Part shown: piece after piece, positions 54,653 to 62,976 of the stretch
Numbering within the stretch: the first letter of the stretch is position 1
Layout: the number at the start of each line of letters is the position of its first letter
Assembly (NCBI GenBank): GCA_015488885.1
Contig: WFMW01000057.1
Span: 1 to 64,000 of the forward strand
From: Gammaproteobacteria bacterium
GTDB taxonomy: Bacteria > Pseudomonadota > Gammaproteobacteria > SZUA-229
DNA length: 64,000 bases
Reading direction: 5' to 3'
Translations under genes and position numbers: made by a program
The notes under the pieces: model-generated
Seen by the model: only the letters and a program-made list of their open reading frames with translations
What the model was told of the DNA's origin: nothing
Database searches by the model: none

Positions 54653-55093
54653 ATGAAAAAGATAACAATGCTACTTGTGTTTCTATTAGCCATACCCTTT
54701 AGTTACCAGGTACAGGCATCCGTAGAAAGCAAGCCTTTTGCAGAACACAGAATTGTCCTTCAGATCAGTGACCCCAACCCGTTTAAACAAACGCTGGTAT
54801 TGAATGTCGCGTCCAATCTTCTTAAATATTATGGTTCGGATAAAGTCGATGTTGAAATTGTCGCTTTTGGCCCGGGCTTGCGTTTACTGTTCAAGGGTAA
54901 TGCCAATCGGAAGCGAATCAGCAGCCTGAACTCAGAAGGAATACGATTTTCGGCATGTAAAAACACCATTGCAGCCATGACCAGAAAACTTGGTCACAAG
55001 CCAGATCTGAATACCCATGCTGTACCTGTCTCAGCGGGTGTAGTGCGTATTATCAATCTGATTAGCAAAGGCTACGTGCTGATAAAACCCTGA
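54653..55093 (+). CDS. secreted DsrE-like protein, paralogue of the anti-sigma sensor domain
   Basis: 146 residues with a Sec signal peptide (about 1-22, ending VQA). The mature domain has the DsrE-like pattern HRIVLQISD, VDVEIVAFGPGLRLLF, IRFSACKNTIAAMTRKLGH with the single cysteine C102, and VVRIINLISKGYVLIKP. The F-x-A-C-x3-I-A...RK...GH block and the K-G-(Y/W)-V-x-I-K ending also occur in the anti-sigma factor; the cysteine-to-GH distance is 13 in both. Periplasmic. GAGGAG precedes the ATG. It is the first gene of the divergent, probably sigma-controlled unit. Confidence 0.82.
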   Translation: MKKITMLLVFLLAIPFSYQVQASVESKPFAEHRIVLQISDPNPFKQTLVLNVASNLLKYYGSDKVDVEIVAFGPGLRLLFKGNANRKRISSLNSEGIRFSACKNTIAAMTRKLGHKPDLNTHAVPVSAGVVRIINLISKGYVLIKP

Positions 55094-55140
55094 ATCCTTT
55101 TCTATAACAAAATAATTCCAACTAACCACCAATATCGGGA

Positions 55141-56544
55141 ATGAAAATTATGAATATATTAAAAAACACATTATGTACTATTATTATTGGCAGTAGTGTC
55201 CTGATGACTGAGCAAGCCTGTGCCGTCAACTGGTTAATGGTTCAGGGTACTGAAGTAGCCGGAACCGCACCTCGCGCCAGACTCTGGGGTTTCCTGCAAC
55301 CACAGTATCAGCATAATCAGAACAATAAACTTGCCGCAGGACCTTTTAAAGGTAAGGATGCCGCCTTTAATATGGTTGGCCCCAACCTTGAAAGCAATTC
55401 ACAGTTTCAGTTACGTCGAGCTCGTATTGGTGTTCGCGGTACGGGGTTTCCATTAAACGACAAGATCAACTACTTTTTCCTGGCAGAATTTGGTAGAAAC
55501 GGTATTACTGAAAACAGTTCTGCGGTTGCACTGACTGATGCCAGCGTAACCTTTAATTACATTAAAGGCGCACGTGTTCGTGTTGGTCAGTTTAAAACAC
55601 CGATGAGCGAAGAAGTTTATCAGGGTATTGCCCTGTTCGACTGGATTAACTTTACCGGCTACGCCAACCAGCAATTACTGGAACGTTCATTCAAAACTGA
55701 TGGTCTGACTCCATGTAAGACACAAGGCAGTAACCAGGCCTATATTGCTAATTGCCAATACGGTAATAAATGGACAGCTTTTGGTGCCGCTCGCGATACC
55801 GGCATTCAGGTTTTCGATACATTTGTTTTCGATAGTATGAAAGACTGGGAATTCAGTTATTCTGCCATGCTTGGCAACGGTAATGGACTCAACCAGGGTG
55901 ATAATAATAACAATAAGGACTATTATCTCTACTTATCGATTGAGCAGGTCTATGATGGCAAACGTGCGCGCCGTAACGGCTGGAAAACCTTTGTCTGGTA
56001 TAACAAGGGAAAACGTAAACTTCTCGATAGCAAAAGTCTGAATACTGGTACATCTGTTAAAAAAGAATACGACCGTACACGTTACGGCATCGGTACGACT
56101 TATCGCAAGGGGAAAATTCGTGCCGCAGCAGAATATAATAAAGCCAGTGGTATGATTTTTAATGGCACCACCGGCGGCGCCACACCGGGCACAATGAACG
56201 CACAGGGTCTTGTATCACAGTTTAATGTATTACCCAATGAAAAAGCGGATGGCTGGTATCTTGACTTTGGCTATAATGTAACACCGGAAATTCAGCTGGC
56301 AGCACGATTTGATCGTTATGATCGAGCTACTGCAGACAGCAGACATTTAAATGCCAACGGCAAAGGTGATAAACGTCGTTTTGACACATGGACTGTCGAA
56401 GCACAATATTTCTTTGACAAGAAAACCCGTGCAACCGTTAACTATCAATTCCGTGATGCCAAAGCCTATCACAATGCAACAGCAGAAAAAATACTCGCTG
56501 ACATGGGTGATATTCTATCCTTCCAGGTAACCACGATATTTTAG
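55141..56544 (+). CDS. outer-membrane porin of the phosphate-selective (OprO/OprP) type
   Basis: 467 residues with a signal peptide (about 1-28) and beta-barrel-like alternation up to a terminal phenylalanine (QVTTIF), as expected for BAM substrates. FQLRRARIGVRGTGFP and ARVRVGQFKTPMSEE are the family's recurrent blocks. Likely forms an anion channel in the outer membrane. Located 47 bp after the DsrE-like gene, so co-expression under the sigma factor is expected. The solute is unknown; sulfur oxyanions are a guess. Confidence 0.8.
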   Translation: MKIMNILKNTLCTIIIGSSVLMTEQACAVNWLMVQGTEVAGTAPRARLWGFLQPQYQHNQNNKLAAGPFKGKDAAFNMVGPNLESNSQFQLRRARIGVRGTGFPLNDKINYFFLAEFGRNGITENSSAVALTDASVTFNYIKGARVRVGQFKTPMSEEVYQGIALFDWINFTGYANQQLLERSFKTDGLTPCKTQGSNQAYIANCQYGNKWTAFGAARDTGIQVFDTFVFDSMKDWEFSYSAMLGNGNGLNQGDNNNNKDYYLYLSIEQVYDGKRARRNGWKTFVWYNKGKRKLLDSKSLNTGTSVKKEYDRTRYGIGTTYRKGKIRAAAEYNKASGMIFNGTTGGATPGTMNAQGLVSQFNVLPNEKADGWYLDFGYNVTPEIQLAARFDRYDRATADSRHLNANGKGDKRRFDTWTVEAQYFFDKKTRATVNYQFRDAKAYHNATAEKILADMGDILSFQVTTIF

Positions 56545-56637
56545 TGAGCTTAGGGAACATCTGAACAAGACAGGTTGTTGTAACAAAACGAAGATAAGGA
56601 TAATTTTGTATTATTAATATTGAGCGATGGTTAATAC

Positions 56638-56686
56638 AGGAACCCCTGATTAGTCTATTATACTAAGAAACCCGTCAGGGGTTCCT
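56638..56686 (+). terminator. long-loop hairpin between porin and DUF302 genes
   Basis: Twelve-bp perfect stem AGGAACCCCTGA / TCAGGGGTTCCT with a 25-base loop, followed by TAACCTTAAA rather than a T-run. It may be a weak terminator or an mRNA end stabiliser. It is 20 bp before the DUF302 start. Confidence 0.5.
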
Positions 56687-56706
56687 TAACCTTAAAGGCA
56701 TTATTT

Positions 56707-57183
56707 ATGATAACAAATACAATAAAAAAGTTATTGACAGCCGGTTACCTGCTTATTGCCCTGTTTGCTTATCCATCCGTTTCCAGTGCACATCCAGATG
56801 GTTTGATTCGATTGAAAAGCCACCACAGTGTTAGCGTTACTATTGATCGATTGCAGACAGCTTTACAGGCACGCGGGATGACCATCTTCAAACGTATCAA
56901 TCATGCTGCTGGCGGCAAAAAAGCTGGTATTTATATTCGACCGACACAACTGCTGATATTTGGCAACCCAAAAATCGGTACTAAACTAATGCAATGCAGT
57001 CAGCAAGCCGCTATTGATCTACCACAGAAAGCGCTGGCCTATAAAGATAAATCTGGACAGGTCTGGCTGATTTACAATGATCCTTTTTATATGGCAGACA
57101 GACATCATATCAAGGGTTGCAAAAAAGTTATTAAAAAATTCAGTCACGCACTGGCACATTTCACAAAAACAGCTGTAGAATAA
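56707..57183 (+). CDS. secreted DUF302-family protein
   Basis: 158 residues with a signal peptide (about 1-28, ending SSAHP). The DUF302 core is visible: SVTIDRLQTALQARGMTIFKRINHAAGGKKAG, RPTQLLIFGNPKIGTKLMQCSQQAAIDLPQKALAYKD and a terminal tail. Two cysteines (MQCSQ and KGCKK). Periplasmic. DUF302 proteins recur in sulfur and heavy-metal gene sets but have no settled function. Probably a member of the same stress unit. Confidence 0.82.
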   Translation: MITNTIKKLLTAGYLLIALFAYPSVSSAHPDGLIRLKSHHSVSVTIDRLQTALQARGMTIFKRINHAAGGKKAGIYIRPTQLLIFGNPKIGTKLMQCSQQAAIDLPQKALAYKDKSGQVWLIYNDPFYMADRHHIKGCKKVIKKFSHALAHFTKTAVE

Positions 57184-57211
57184 TTTTTCAAATAACACGC
57201 ATAGAAATATA

Positions 57212-57243
57212 TTTATCAACAGCAAAATTTATCAACAGCAAAT
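57212..57243. repeat. tandem 14-15-bp repeat before TlpA-like gene
   Basis: ATTTATCAACAGCAAA occurs twice in succession (from about 57212 and 57227). A local duplication just before the start of the thioredoxin-like gene. Confidence 0.7.
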
Positions 57244-57255
57244 AAAAATTTTATT

Positions 57256-57837
57256 ATGTTAAAACAAAAAATTATAACAGCTAAAATCAGGCACTATTTT
57301 CAGCTAATGATTTTTATTGCATCTTTAATAACTTTACCTGCACAAAGTTATGCCCTGAATAAAGTCGAAATGTATGACACCCTCAACCACAAACATCAAC
57401 TTTCTGAATATATCGGTAAGGGGAAATGGGTAGTATTGAATATATGGGCAACACGCTGCCCACCCTGCCGTGAGGAAATACCGGAACTGGTTTTCTTTAA
57501 TGACGCACATAAAGACAGCGATGCCATTGTTGTTGGTATTGCTATCGATTTTCCCAGTTATGGTTATGCCAATGAAAAGGAAGTGAAGGCGTTCATGAAA
57601 GGTAACTTCGTTAAATATCCGGTATTATTAAGTGATGCCATGATCACTCAGGATCTTGGACTAGGCAGACTAAGCGGTTTACCCACGACTTTTATGTTTA
57701 CACCTGAAGGTAAAGTTGCAGGCATGCAGGTTGGTGGTATTACAAAAGAAATACTGGAAACCTTTATCAGGCAATACAATAAAGAACATCCAGGGAAAAA
57801 TAATCACAGTAAAGCTCACAGTAAGGCAGATAGATAA
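57256..57837 (+). CDS. TlpA/ResA-like thiol-disulfide oxidoreductase
   Basis: 193 residues with an N-terminal signal or anchor (about 15-33) and a thioredoxin fold. The redox motif CPPC is at residues 68-71 (ATRCPPCREE) and the cis-proline loop is GLPTTFMFT. Note ATRCPPC instead of the usual ATWCPPC. Periplasm-facing. It could keep the cysteines of the DsrE-like proteins reduced. The C-terminus is a short Lys/His/Ser-rich tail. Position within the sigma-linked block supports a shared role. Confidence 0.85.
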   Translation: MLKQKIITAKIRHYFQLMIFIASLITLPAQSYALNKVEMYDTLNHKHQLSEYIGKGKWVVLNIWATRCPPCREEIPELVFFNDAHKDSDAIVVGIAIDFPSYGYANEKEVKAFMKGNFVKYPVLLSDAMITQDLGLGRLSGLPTTFMFTPEGKVAGMQVGGITKEILETFIRQYNKEHPGKNNHSKAHSKADR

Positions 57838-57930
57838 GTCAAAGGAAGGCAGTGCAGTACTTCACTCAGCTGAGTTTTGGTATTATACTGATTGCTGATT
57901 CATACAGAAATCTGGTAAGGAGAAAATATT

Positions 57931-58335
57931 GTGAAGAATATCGTTTGGGACAATGCATTAAGTGTCGAAGTCGATGAAATAGATGAAGACCATCGTAAAC
58001 TCGTCGATCTATATAATATTCTCAGTCACAGTGTAACAGAAGGTGATAGCGATAAGTATATTGAAGCCGTGCTGGAAGAGCTGATAAGCTGCACCATCTG
58101 GCACTTTAAACACGAAGAACGTCTGATGCTGTTATATAAATACAACGATATTATGGAGCACAAAGCAGAACATGAGGAATTAATCAATAGTGTCAAAGCA
58201 TTGCAACAGAAATTTTATAAAGAGAATAAACAGCTAAGTAATGAAGATATCGACTATCTGGATACCTGGTTAACCGAGCATATCCTTGGCCATGATATGA
58301 AACTGGGATTTTATCTTATAAATGTCATGCGCTAG
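57931..58335 (+). CDS. bacteriohemerythrin
   Basis: 134-residue four-helix di-iron protein. All ligands are present: H21, H58, E62, H77, H81, H117 and D122. GTG start with AAGGAG upstream. Cytoplasmic single-domain hemerythrin that binds oxygen or senses it. Separated by 93 bp from the TlpA gene; co-regulation is uncertain. Confidence 0.92.
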   Translation: MKNIVWDNALSVEVDEIDEDHRKLVDLYNILSHSVTEGDSDKYIEAVLEELISCTIWHFKHEERLMLLYKYNDIMEHKAEHEELINSVKALQQKFYKENKQLSNEDIDYLDTWLTEHILGHDMKLGFYLINVMR

Positions 58336-58451
58336 CTTCGTAAGCCCGCATAGGTGTAAAGGTCTCTTACAGCCATTTCCGTGCTATGATTATAAATGAT
58401 AGAATTAATGACGATATATACAAGTTTAATCAACGCTGACAGGTAAATATT

Positions 58452-58832
58452 ATGTCTCAACCTCAGTTTAAAACCCAGCTAACCGATGAAATAAAAATCT
58501 CTGACGAAGCAGTAAAACAGTTACTTGCGCTGACTGAAAATGAAGATAGCGTTAATGGTGTGCGAATTTTTGTTTCCGGTGGCGGCTGCGGCGGCATGTC
58601 TTATGGCATGACCTTTGTTGACCAACCCACACCCTATGACACCACACTGGAAAAAGACGGCCTGAAAGTACACGTTGACGCAGTGGCTCTAGGCTTTCTT
58701 GAAGGCGTAGAAATTGACTATCAAACTGAAGGTGCTAACGCCAGTTTTGTTTTTAAAAATGTCTTTGCCAACACCGGTGGCGGTGGAACCTGTGGTGGTT
58801 GTGGGGGTGCAGCTGGCGGTGGTTGCGGCTAA
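58452..58832 (+). CDS. A-type (HesB/IscA-like) Fe-S protein with Gly-Cys tail
   Basis: 126 residues. The first ligand is C46 in SGGGCGGMSYG. The usual C-terminal CGCG is replaced by an extended glycine-rich tail GGGTCGGCGGAAGGGCG with C114, C117 and C125. Length is at the upper end for the family because of the tail. It may carry or insert Fe-S clusters, of which this pathway needs many. GACAGG precedes the ATG. Confidence 0.8.
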   Translation: MSQPQFKTQLTDEIKISDEAVKQLLALTENEDSVNGVRIFVSGGGCGGMSYGMTFVDQPTPYDTTLEKDGLKVHVDAVALGFLEGVEIDYQTEGANASFVFKNVFANTGGGGTCGGCGGAAGGGCG

Positions 58833-58913
58833 CAGATAATAAATAATATAAAATAAACCGCTTCACCCAATATTTACGGACAGGTTCTCAGGAGCCTGTC
58901 CGCCTACATTCCT

Positions 58914-60167
58914 ATGCCTGTTTCCACTAAGCCCTCCCCTCCCCACCTGCTTCTCATCGCCCATCCTAACAGTTACCGGATAGCCCCGTATATCAAAGCG
59001 GCCAACAGGATGGGGGTTAATGTTACCGTCGCATCAGAAGGTAAACACTCACTTATTTCAGAAATTGCCAGTGGTCTGCATATTACTTTTGACCAGCCCC
59101 GACAAACCGTGGCAACCATTCTTCAGGCACATAAACAAACCCCCTTTAGCGGTATACTGGGCAGTGATGACCATACTGTGGAACTTGCCGCCATGGTCGC
59201 AGAGCTGCTGCAACTGCCACATAATTCACCGCGTGCCGCTTTTTGTTCACAACGTAAGGATATCGCCCGCGCCGAGCTGGCTTTATCCGCCTGCCCGGTA
59301 CCGTTACACTGTTTGATAGATTTGCAACAGCCATTGCAAAAACAGATGGCAGGTCTGCCCTGGCCCTGTGTCATAAAACCACTGAATATGTCTGCCAGCA
59401 GAGGGGTGATAAGAGCCGATAATGAAGCGGCTTTTATGGCTGCCTGTCAGCGAATTAAACCGATTATTCAGGAAAATCAGCATGACTTTACCCGCCATCA
59501 TGTGCTTGTTGAAGAATATATCGATGGTGTGGAAATTGCCTTTGAAGGTTATTTGCATAATGCTCAACTTCACCCGATCACTATTTTTGACAAGCCCGAA
59601 CCTCTGATCGGACCATTTTTTGAAGAAACCATTTATGTTACCCCTTCCCGACTGGAGGCTGATCTGCAGGCAAAAATCCTGCAGCGTGTACAACAGGCCT
59701 GCGATGCTTACGGGCTAACTACCGGCGCGGTACATGCTGAATGCCGGATTGATGAACGCGATATCTGGATACTGGAAGTTGCTTCACGTACCATCGGCGG
59801 TGACTGCGCCAGAATGCTGGATAATAAAAATTTCAGCATTGAGGAACTGGCTATTTCACTGGCTATAGATGCCCCAATCAAGGCAGAACTGCCCGATCAG
59901 GCAAGAGGGGTGATGATGATACCAATAAAAGAAAAAGGCCTGTTAAAACGTGTTGAAGGTCTGCTGGCAGCCAGAGATGTTCCGCATATTGATCAGGTGG
60001 AAATGATTATTCCGCCCGGTCATGAAATGATTCCACTGCCGGAAGGTAACCAGTATTCGGGCTATATCTTTGCCAGCGGGCAAACTCCCGAACAGGTAAC
60101 AGCAGCCATTAAGCAGGCCTATGCAAAGTTAAAGTTTGTGACTGCGCCGGTTTTTAATATTGTATGA
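58914..60167 (+). CDS. ATP-grasp domain ligase
   Basis: 417 residues. Blocks WPCVIKPLNMSASRGVIRADN, VLVEEYIDGVEIAFEGYLH, AVHAECRIDERDIWILEVASRTIGGDC are the ATP-grasp lysine, hinge and metal-binding segments, like those of carbamoyl-phosphate-synthase- or PurT-like ligases. It probably joins a carboxylate to an amine or thiol. The substrate is not predictable. The next plus-strand sequence is element B, which begins two bases after its stop. Confidence 0.8.
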   Translation: MPVSTKPSPPHLLLIAHPNSYRIAPYIKAANRMGVNVTVASEGKHSLISEIASGLHITFDQPRQTVATILQAHKQTPFSGILGSDDHTVELAAMVAELLQLPHNSPRAAFCSQRKDIARAELALSACPVPLHCLIDLQQPLQKQMAGLPWPCVIKPLNMSASRGVIRADNEAAFMAACQRIKPIIQENQHDFTRHHVLVEEYIDGVEIAFEGYLHNAQLHPITIFDKPEPLIGPFFEETIYVTPSRLEADLQAKILQRVQQACDAYGLTTGAVHAECRIDERDIWILEVASRTIGGDCARMLDNKNFSIEELAISLAIDAPIKAELPDQARGVMMIPIKEKGLLKRVEGLLAARDVPHIDQVEMIIPPGHEMIPLPEGNQYSGYIFASGQTPEQVTAAIKQAYAKLKFVTAPVFNIV

Positions 60168-60169
60168 TG

Positions 60170-60260
60170 ACGGGTTATACAGGTATTGGTGAAGTCCGTC
60201 AGCTGCATAAATACGGATGCAGCGTGTATTGACAGCGTGTCTGGGACACATATAACCCGT
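60170..60260. repeat. MITE/REP-like inverted-repeat element B
   Basis: ACGGGTTATA (60170-60179) and TATAACCCGT (60251-60260) are perfect inverted ends. The core starts CCGTCAGCTGCAT, has a GCTGCAT / ATGCAGC hairpin and ends CGTGTCT. This is related to element A (12142-12239) in the shared CCGTCAGCYGCAT and CGTGTCT motifs but has different ends. It lies between convergent genes and could also act as a terminator. Confidence 0.6.
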
Positions 60261-60288
60261 GTCAATATCAAGAGATTTCTTCATTTAC

Positions 60289-60777
60289 TTAATTAAATAG
60301 TAATCCCGCTTGCAAACAGGCCATACTTACCAGACCGGCCAGCACATCATCGAGCATAATACCCAGACCACCCGGAATATTTTTATCCAGCCATGAAATG
60401 GGCCAGGGTTTGAGTGCATCAAAAAACCGGAACAGGATAAAACCCGCCAGCATCCATAGCCAGCCCGCAGGTGCGAAGAACATGGTTATTAGAAAACCAC
60501 CTACCTCATCATAGACAATGGCCGGATGGTCATGAACCTGTAACTGCTTTGCTGCATAACCACAGATCCACGGCCCGGTTAATAATACGCATAGGGTAAC
60601 GATGACATATATTTCAACAGAAAAATGTTGCAGAAAATAAACCAGTGGAACCGTTAACAGGGTTCCAGCCGTGCCCGGCGCAAAAGGAGACAGGCCTGAC
60701 CCGGCACCTAAAGCAAGAAAAACCACGGGGTCTTTTAAGGCTGAAGGTGAAATTTTTTTTTCAATTTTATTTTTCAT
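60289..60777 (-). CDS. pgpA: phosphatidylglycerophosphatase A
   Basis: 162-residue membrane enzyme that dephosphorylates phosphatidylglycerophosphate. GLSPFAPGTAGT and PAIVYDEVGGFLITM are the family's active-site blocks, followed by RFFDALKPWPISWLDK and the GLGIMLDDVLAG segment. Normal length, with about four membrane helices. It follows thiL on the minus strand by five bases, the usual nusB-thiL-pgpA order. Confidence 0.95.
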   Translation of the reverse strand: MKNKIEKKISPSALKDPVVFLALGAGSGLSPFAPGTAGTLLTVPLVYFLQHFSVEIYVIVTLCVLLTGPWICGYAAKQLQVHDHPAIVYDEVGGFLITMFFAPAGWLWMLAGFILFRFFDALKPWPISWLDKNIPGGLGIMLDDVLAGLVSMACLQAGLLFN

Positions 60778-60782
60778 CTATT

Positions 60783-61784
60783 TTATTTACTGACATGCTG
60801 ATTAAAATGCTGATAACCCAGCATTGTATAATTAACCGGTTTATTGTGTTTATCAACACAGATCAGGGATTTTTCTTCAGTAATTTCACCAATACAGCTT
60901 ACTGGTAATGAAAGTGTGTCAGCCAGTTTTTCAACGGCAGCAACTTTATCCGCTGCAACGGTAAAACACAATTCATAATCATCACCATGGCTTAAAACCA
61001 TTGACCAGTCAGTTTGATGCTGACAGTAATGGTCACAATAATAAGCGGCGGCTGTTGATATCGGGATAGCCGCTTGCTGTATGATAGCACCACAATGGCT
61101 GGCCTCCAGAAGATGGCCGAGATCGGCCAGTAAACCGTCAGAAATATCAATCGCGCAATCACAGTAATTAACCAGCGCTAAAGCAAACCGGTTGCGTGCC
61201 TGCGGGCGGTTAAGTTTATGCACGCAATCGGCCAGTGCCGGATCATCAAGATTTTCGGTTACACAACGCAGGCCGATAGCCGCATCACCCAGAGTTCCGG
61301 TAACAAAAATTCGATCACCCGGTCTGGCCTGATTACGTCGCATAGCCTTAGCCTTATTCAGTAAACCCATGGCCTGCATCGTAATGCTTAGCGGGCCGCG
61401 GGTCGTATCACCGCCGATTAAACTGATATCATTTTCAGCAAGTGTCTGTTTAAGCTGCGCCGAAAATTCACTTAACCATGGATGCTTGATTTCAGGTAAG
61501 GTTAACGACAGACACAGCCATGCCGGTTCTGCCCCCATTGCAGCAAGGTCGCTCAAATTAACCATCAGTGCTTTAAAGGCAATATCCGCCGCACAGGTTT
61601 GTACCGGAAAATGGATACCCGAAACCAGTGTGTCAGTGGTAACCGCTATGGCTGAACAGGAATCCGGGTGATGCTGACCGGCATCAACAATCGCACAGTC
61701 ATCACCGGCAGGTAAAATAACATCTCGGCGTTGATCTAAAAATGTAAAATATTTTTTTATAATATCGAATTCTGAACTATTCAT
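60783..61784 (-). CDS. thiL: thiamine-monophosphate kinase
   Basis: 333 residues of the PurM-like ATP-binding family. PAGDDCAIVD, TTDTLVSGIHF, SLIGGDTTRGP and the CAIDISDGLLADL segment hold the metal and substrate residues; HGDDYELCFT is near the C-terminus. It makes thiamine diphosphate from thiamine monophosphate. Starts three bases after nusB. Confidence 0.95.
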   Translation of the reverse strand: MNSSEFDIIKKYFTFLDQRRDVILPAGDDCAIVDAGQHHPDSCSAIAVTTDTLVSGIHFPVQTCAADIAFKALMVNLSDLAAMGAEPAWLCLSLTLPEIKHPWLSEFSAQLKQTLAENDISLIGGDTTRGPLSITMQAMGLLNKAKAMRRNQARPGDRIFVTGTLGDAAIGLRCVTENLDDPALADCVHKLNRPQARNRFALALVNYCDCAIDISDGLLADLGHLLEASHCGAIIQQAAIPISTAAAYYCDHYCQHQTDWSMVLSHGDDYELCFTVAADKVAAVEKLADTLSLPVSCIGEITEEKSLICVDKHNKPVNYTMLGYQHFNQHVSK

Positions 61785-61787
61785 ACG

Positions 61788-62243
61788 TCAGCTTCGATTC
61801 ATCTCTGATGGACGATTTTCTATAGCGAGTTTATCGAGCACTGCATTGACAAAGGTATGGCTGTTTTCAGCACAGAACTTTTTGGTTATATTGACCGCCT
61901 CATTCAATATAACACGACCGGGTATATCGGGACGGTTAAGTATTTCATAGGCAGCAAGACGTAGAATAGCCCGTTCTACAGGATCAACCGATGCCATTAA
62001 ACGACGCATGTGTTTTTCCAGTTGTGCATCCAGTCCCGTTACGCTGGTGGCCACACCACTCACCAGTTCAGCAAAAAAATCGGCATCTACCTTGCCGGGA
62101 TCAAGCTTGCCGGCATCAAAAAACTGTTGTTTGATATCATGGATATTATCACCCGTCATCTGCCACTGATAAATTGCCTGCATTGCCAGACGACGTGCTT
62201 TGCCTCGCTCACGCGCCAGGCTGGTGGTTTTTTTTTGCAGCAT
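61788..62243 (-). CDS. nusB: transcription antitermination factor NusB
   Basis: 151 residues, all-helical. RRLAMQAIYQWQMTG, VDPVERAILRLAAYEIL and the VILNEAVNITKKF block are standard NusB. It binds boxA RNA with NusE during rRNA transcription. Follows ribH by 38 bp and precedes thiL, the common gammaproteobacterial order. Confidence 0.95.
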   Translation of the reverse strand: MLQKKTTSLARERGKARRLAMQAIYQWQMTGDNIHDIKQQFFDAGKLDPGKVDADFFAELVSGVATSVTGLDAQLEKHMRRLMASVDPVERAILRLAAYEILNRPDIPGRVILNEAVNITKKFCAENSHTFVNAVLDKLAIENRPSEMNRS

Positions 62244-62281
62244 ATCAGTGTATACAACCGGTTTTATCGCGTCGGCGTGAT

Positions 62282-62758
62282 TCAGGCATTTAGCATTTGA
62301 AAAAGATTGCTCATTTCTATTGCTGCTGCGGCTGCATCGGCACCTTTATTACCGGCTTTCGTCCCCGCACGTTCAATACTTTGCTCAATGGAGTCTGTGG
62401 TGATAATGCCATTAATAACCGGTAAATTATGATCCAGTGCAATGGCTGACAAACCTTTTGCTGATTCACCGGCAACAATATCAAAATGGGGTGTTGCGCC
62501 GCGAATAACCGCACCTAAGGCAATAATGGCATTATACTGTCCGGTTTGCGCCAGAGCCTGTATGGTAACCGGTAATTCAAAAGCACCAGGCACCTTGACC
62601 ACGGTCACCTGAGTTTCATCAACACCGCTGCGTCGAAAGGTATCCATTGCGCCAGCCAGTAAACTTTCAACGATAAAACCATTGAACCGTGCAACAACTA
62701 TTGCAAAACGACCGGATGAATACTGTAAACCACCTTCAATCAAGTTATATTTAGTCAT
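62282..62758 (-). CDS. ribH: 6,7-dimethyl-8-ribityllumazine synthase
   Basis: 158 residues forming the lumazine synthase shell. The [25 protein letters not shown] and [30 protein letters not shown] segments are diagnostic. It makes the riboflavin precursor, alongside ribBA. The sequence between ribBA and ribH is filled by element C. Confidence 0.96.
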   Translation of the reverse strand: MTKYNLIEGGLQYSSGRFAIVVARFNGFIVESLLAGAMDTFRRSGVDETQVTVVKVPGAFELPVTIQALAQTGQYNAIIALGAVIRGATPHFDIVAGESAKGLSAIALDHNLPVINGIITTDSIEQSIERAGTKAGNKGADAAAAAIEMSNLFQMLNA

Positions 62759-62809
62759 GTTTTTTCTCTTTATTCACGTTCAAATAAGTATTTTTTAACA
62801 GCAAGGCTA

Positions 62810-62976
62810 ATTAGTTACCAAGCACAAACAGGCATCTACTGCGACTGCTTCCGGCACATAATCTTCTGGTCACAAGATAGAATTATCTGGAATAACCAAA
62901 CGCCCCTATTTTGTGACCAAAATCTCATGCACCGGAATCATCCTCATAACGATGCTGTTTGTGCTTGGTAACTAAT
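62810..62976. repeat. 167-bp long palindromic element C between ribBA and ribH
   Basis: The outer arms (62810-62831 and 62955-62976) are 22-bp perfect inverted copies, beginning ATTAGTTACCAAGCAC. Inside them a second inverted region (about TTCCGG...TGGTCACAA near 62849-62875, and TTGTGACCAAAA...CCGGAA near 62911-62937) matches at most positions. The whole can fold into one long hairpin. The right end overlaps the ribBA stop codon by one base. No coding capacity. Confidence 0.75.
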
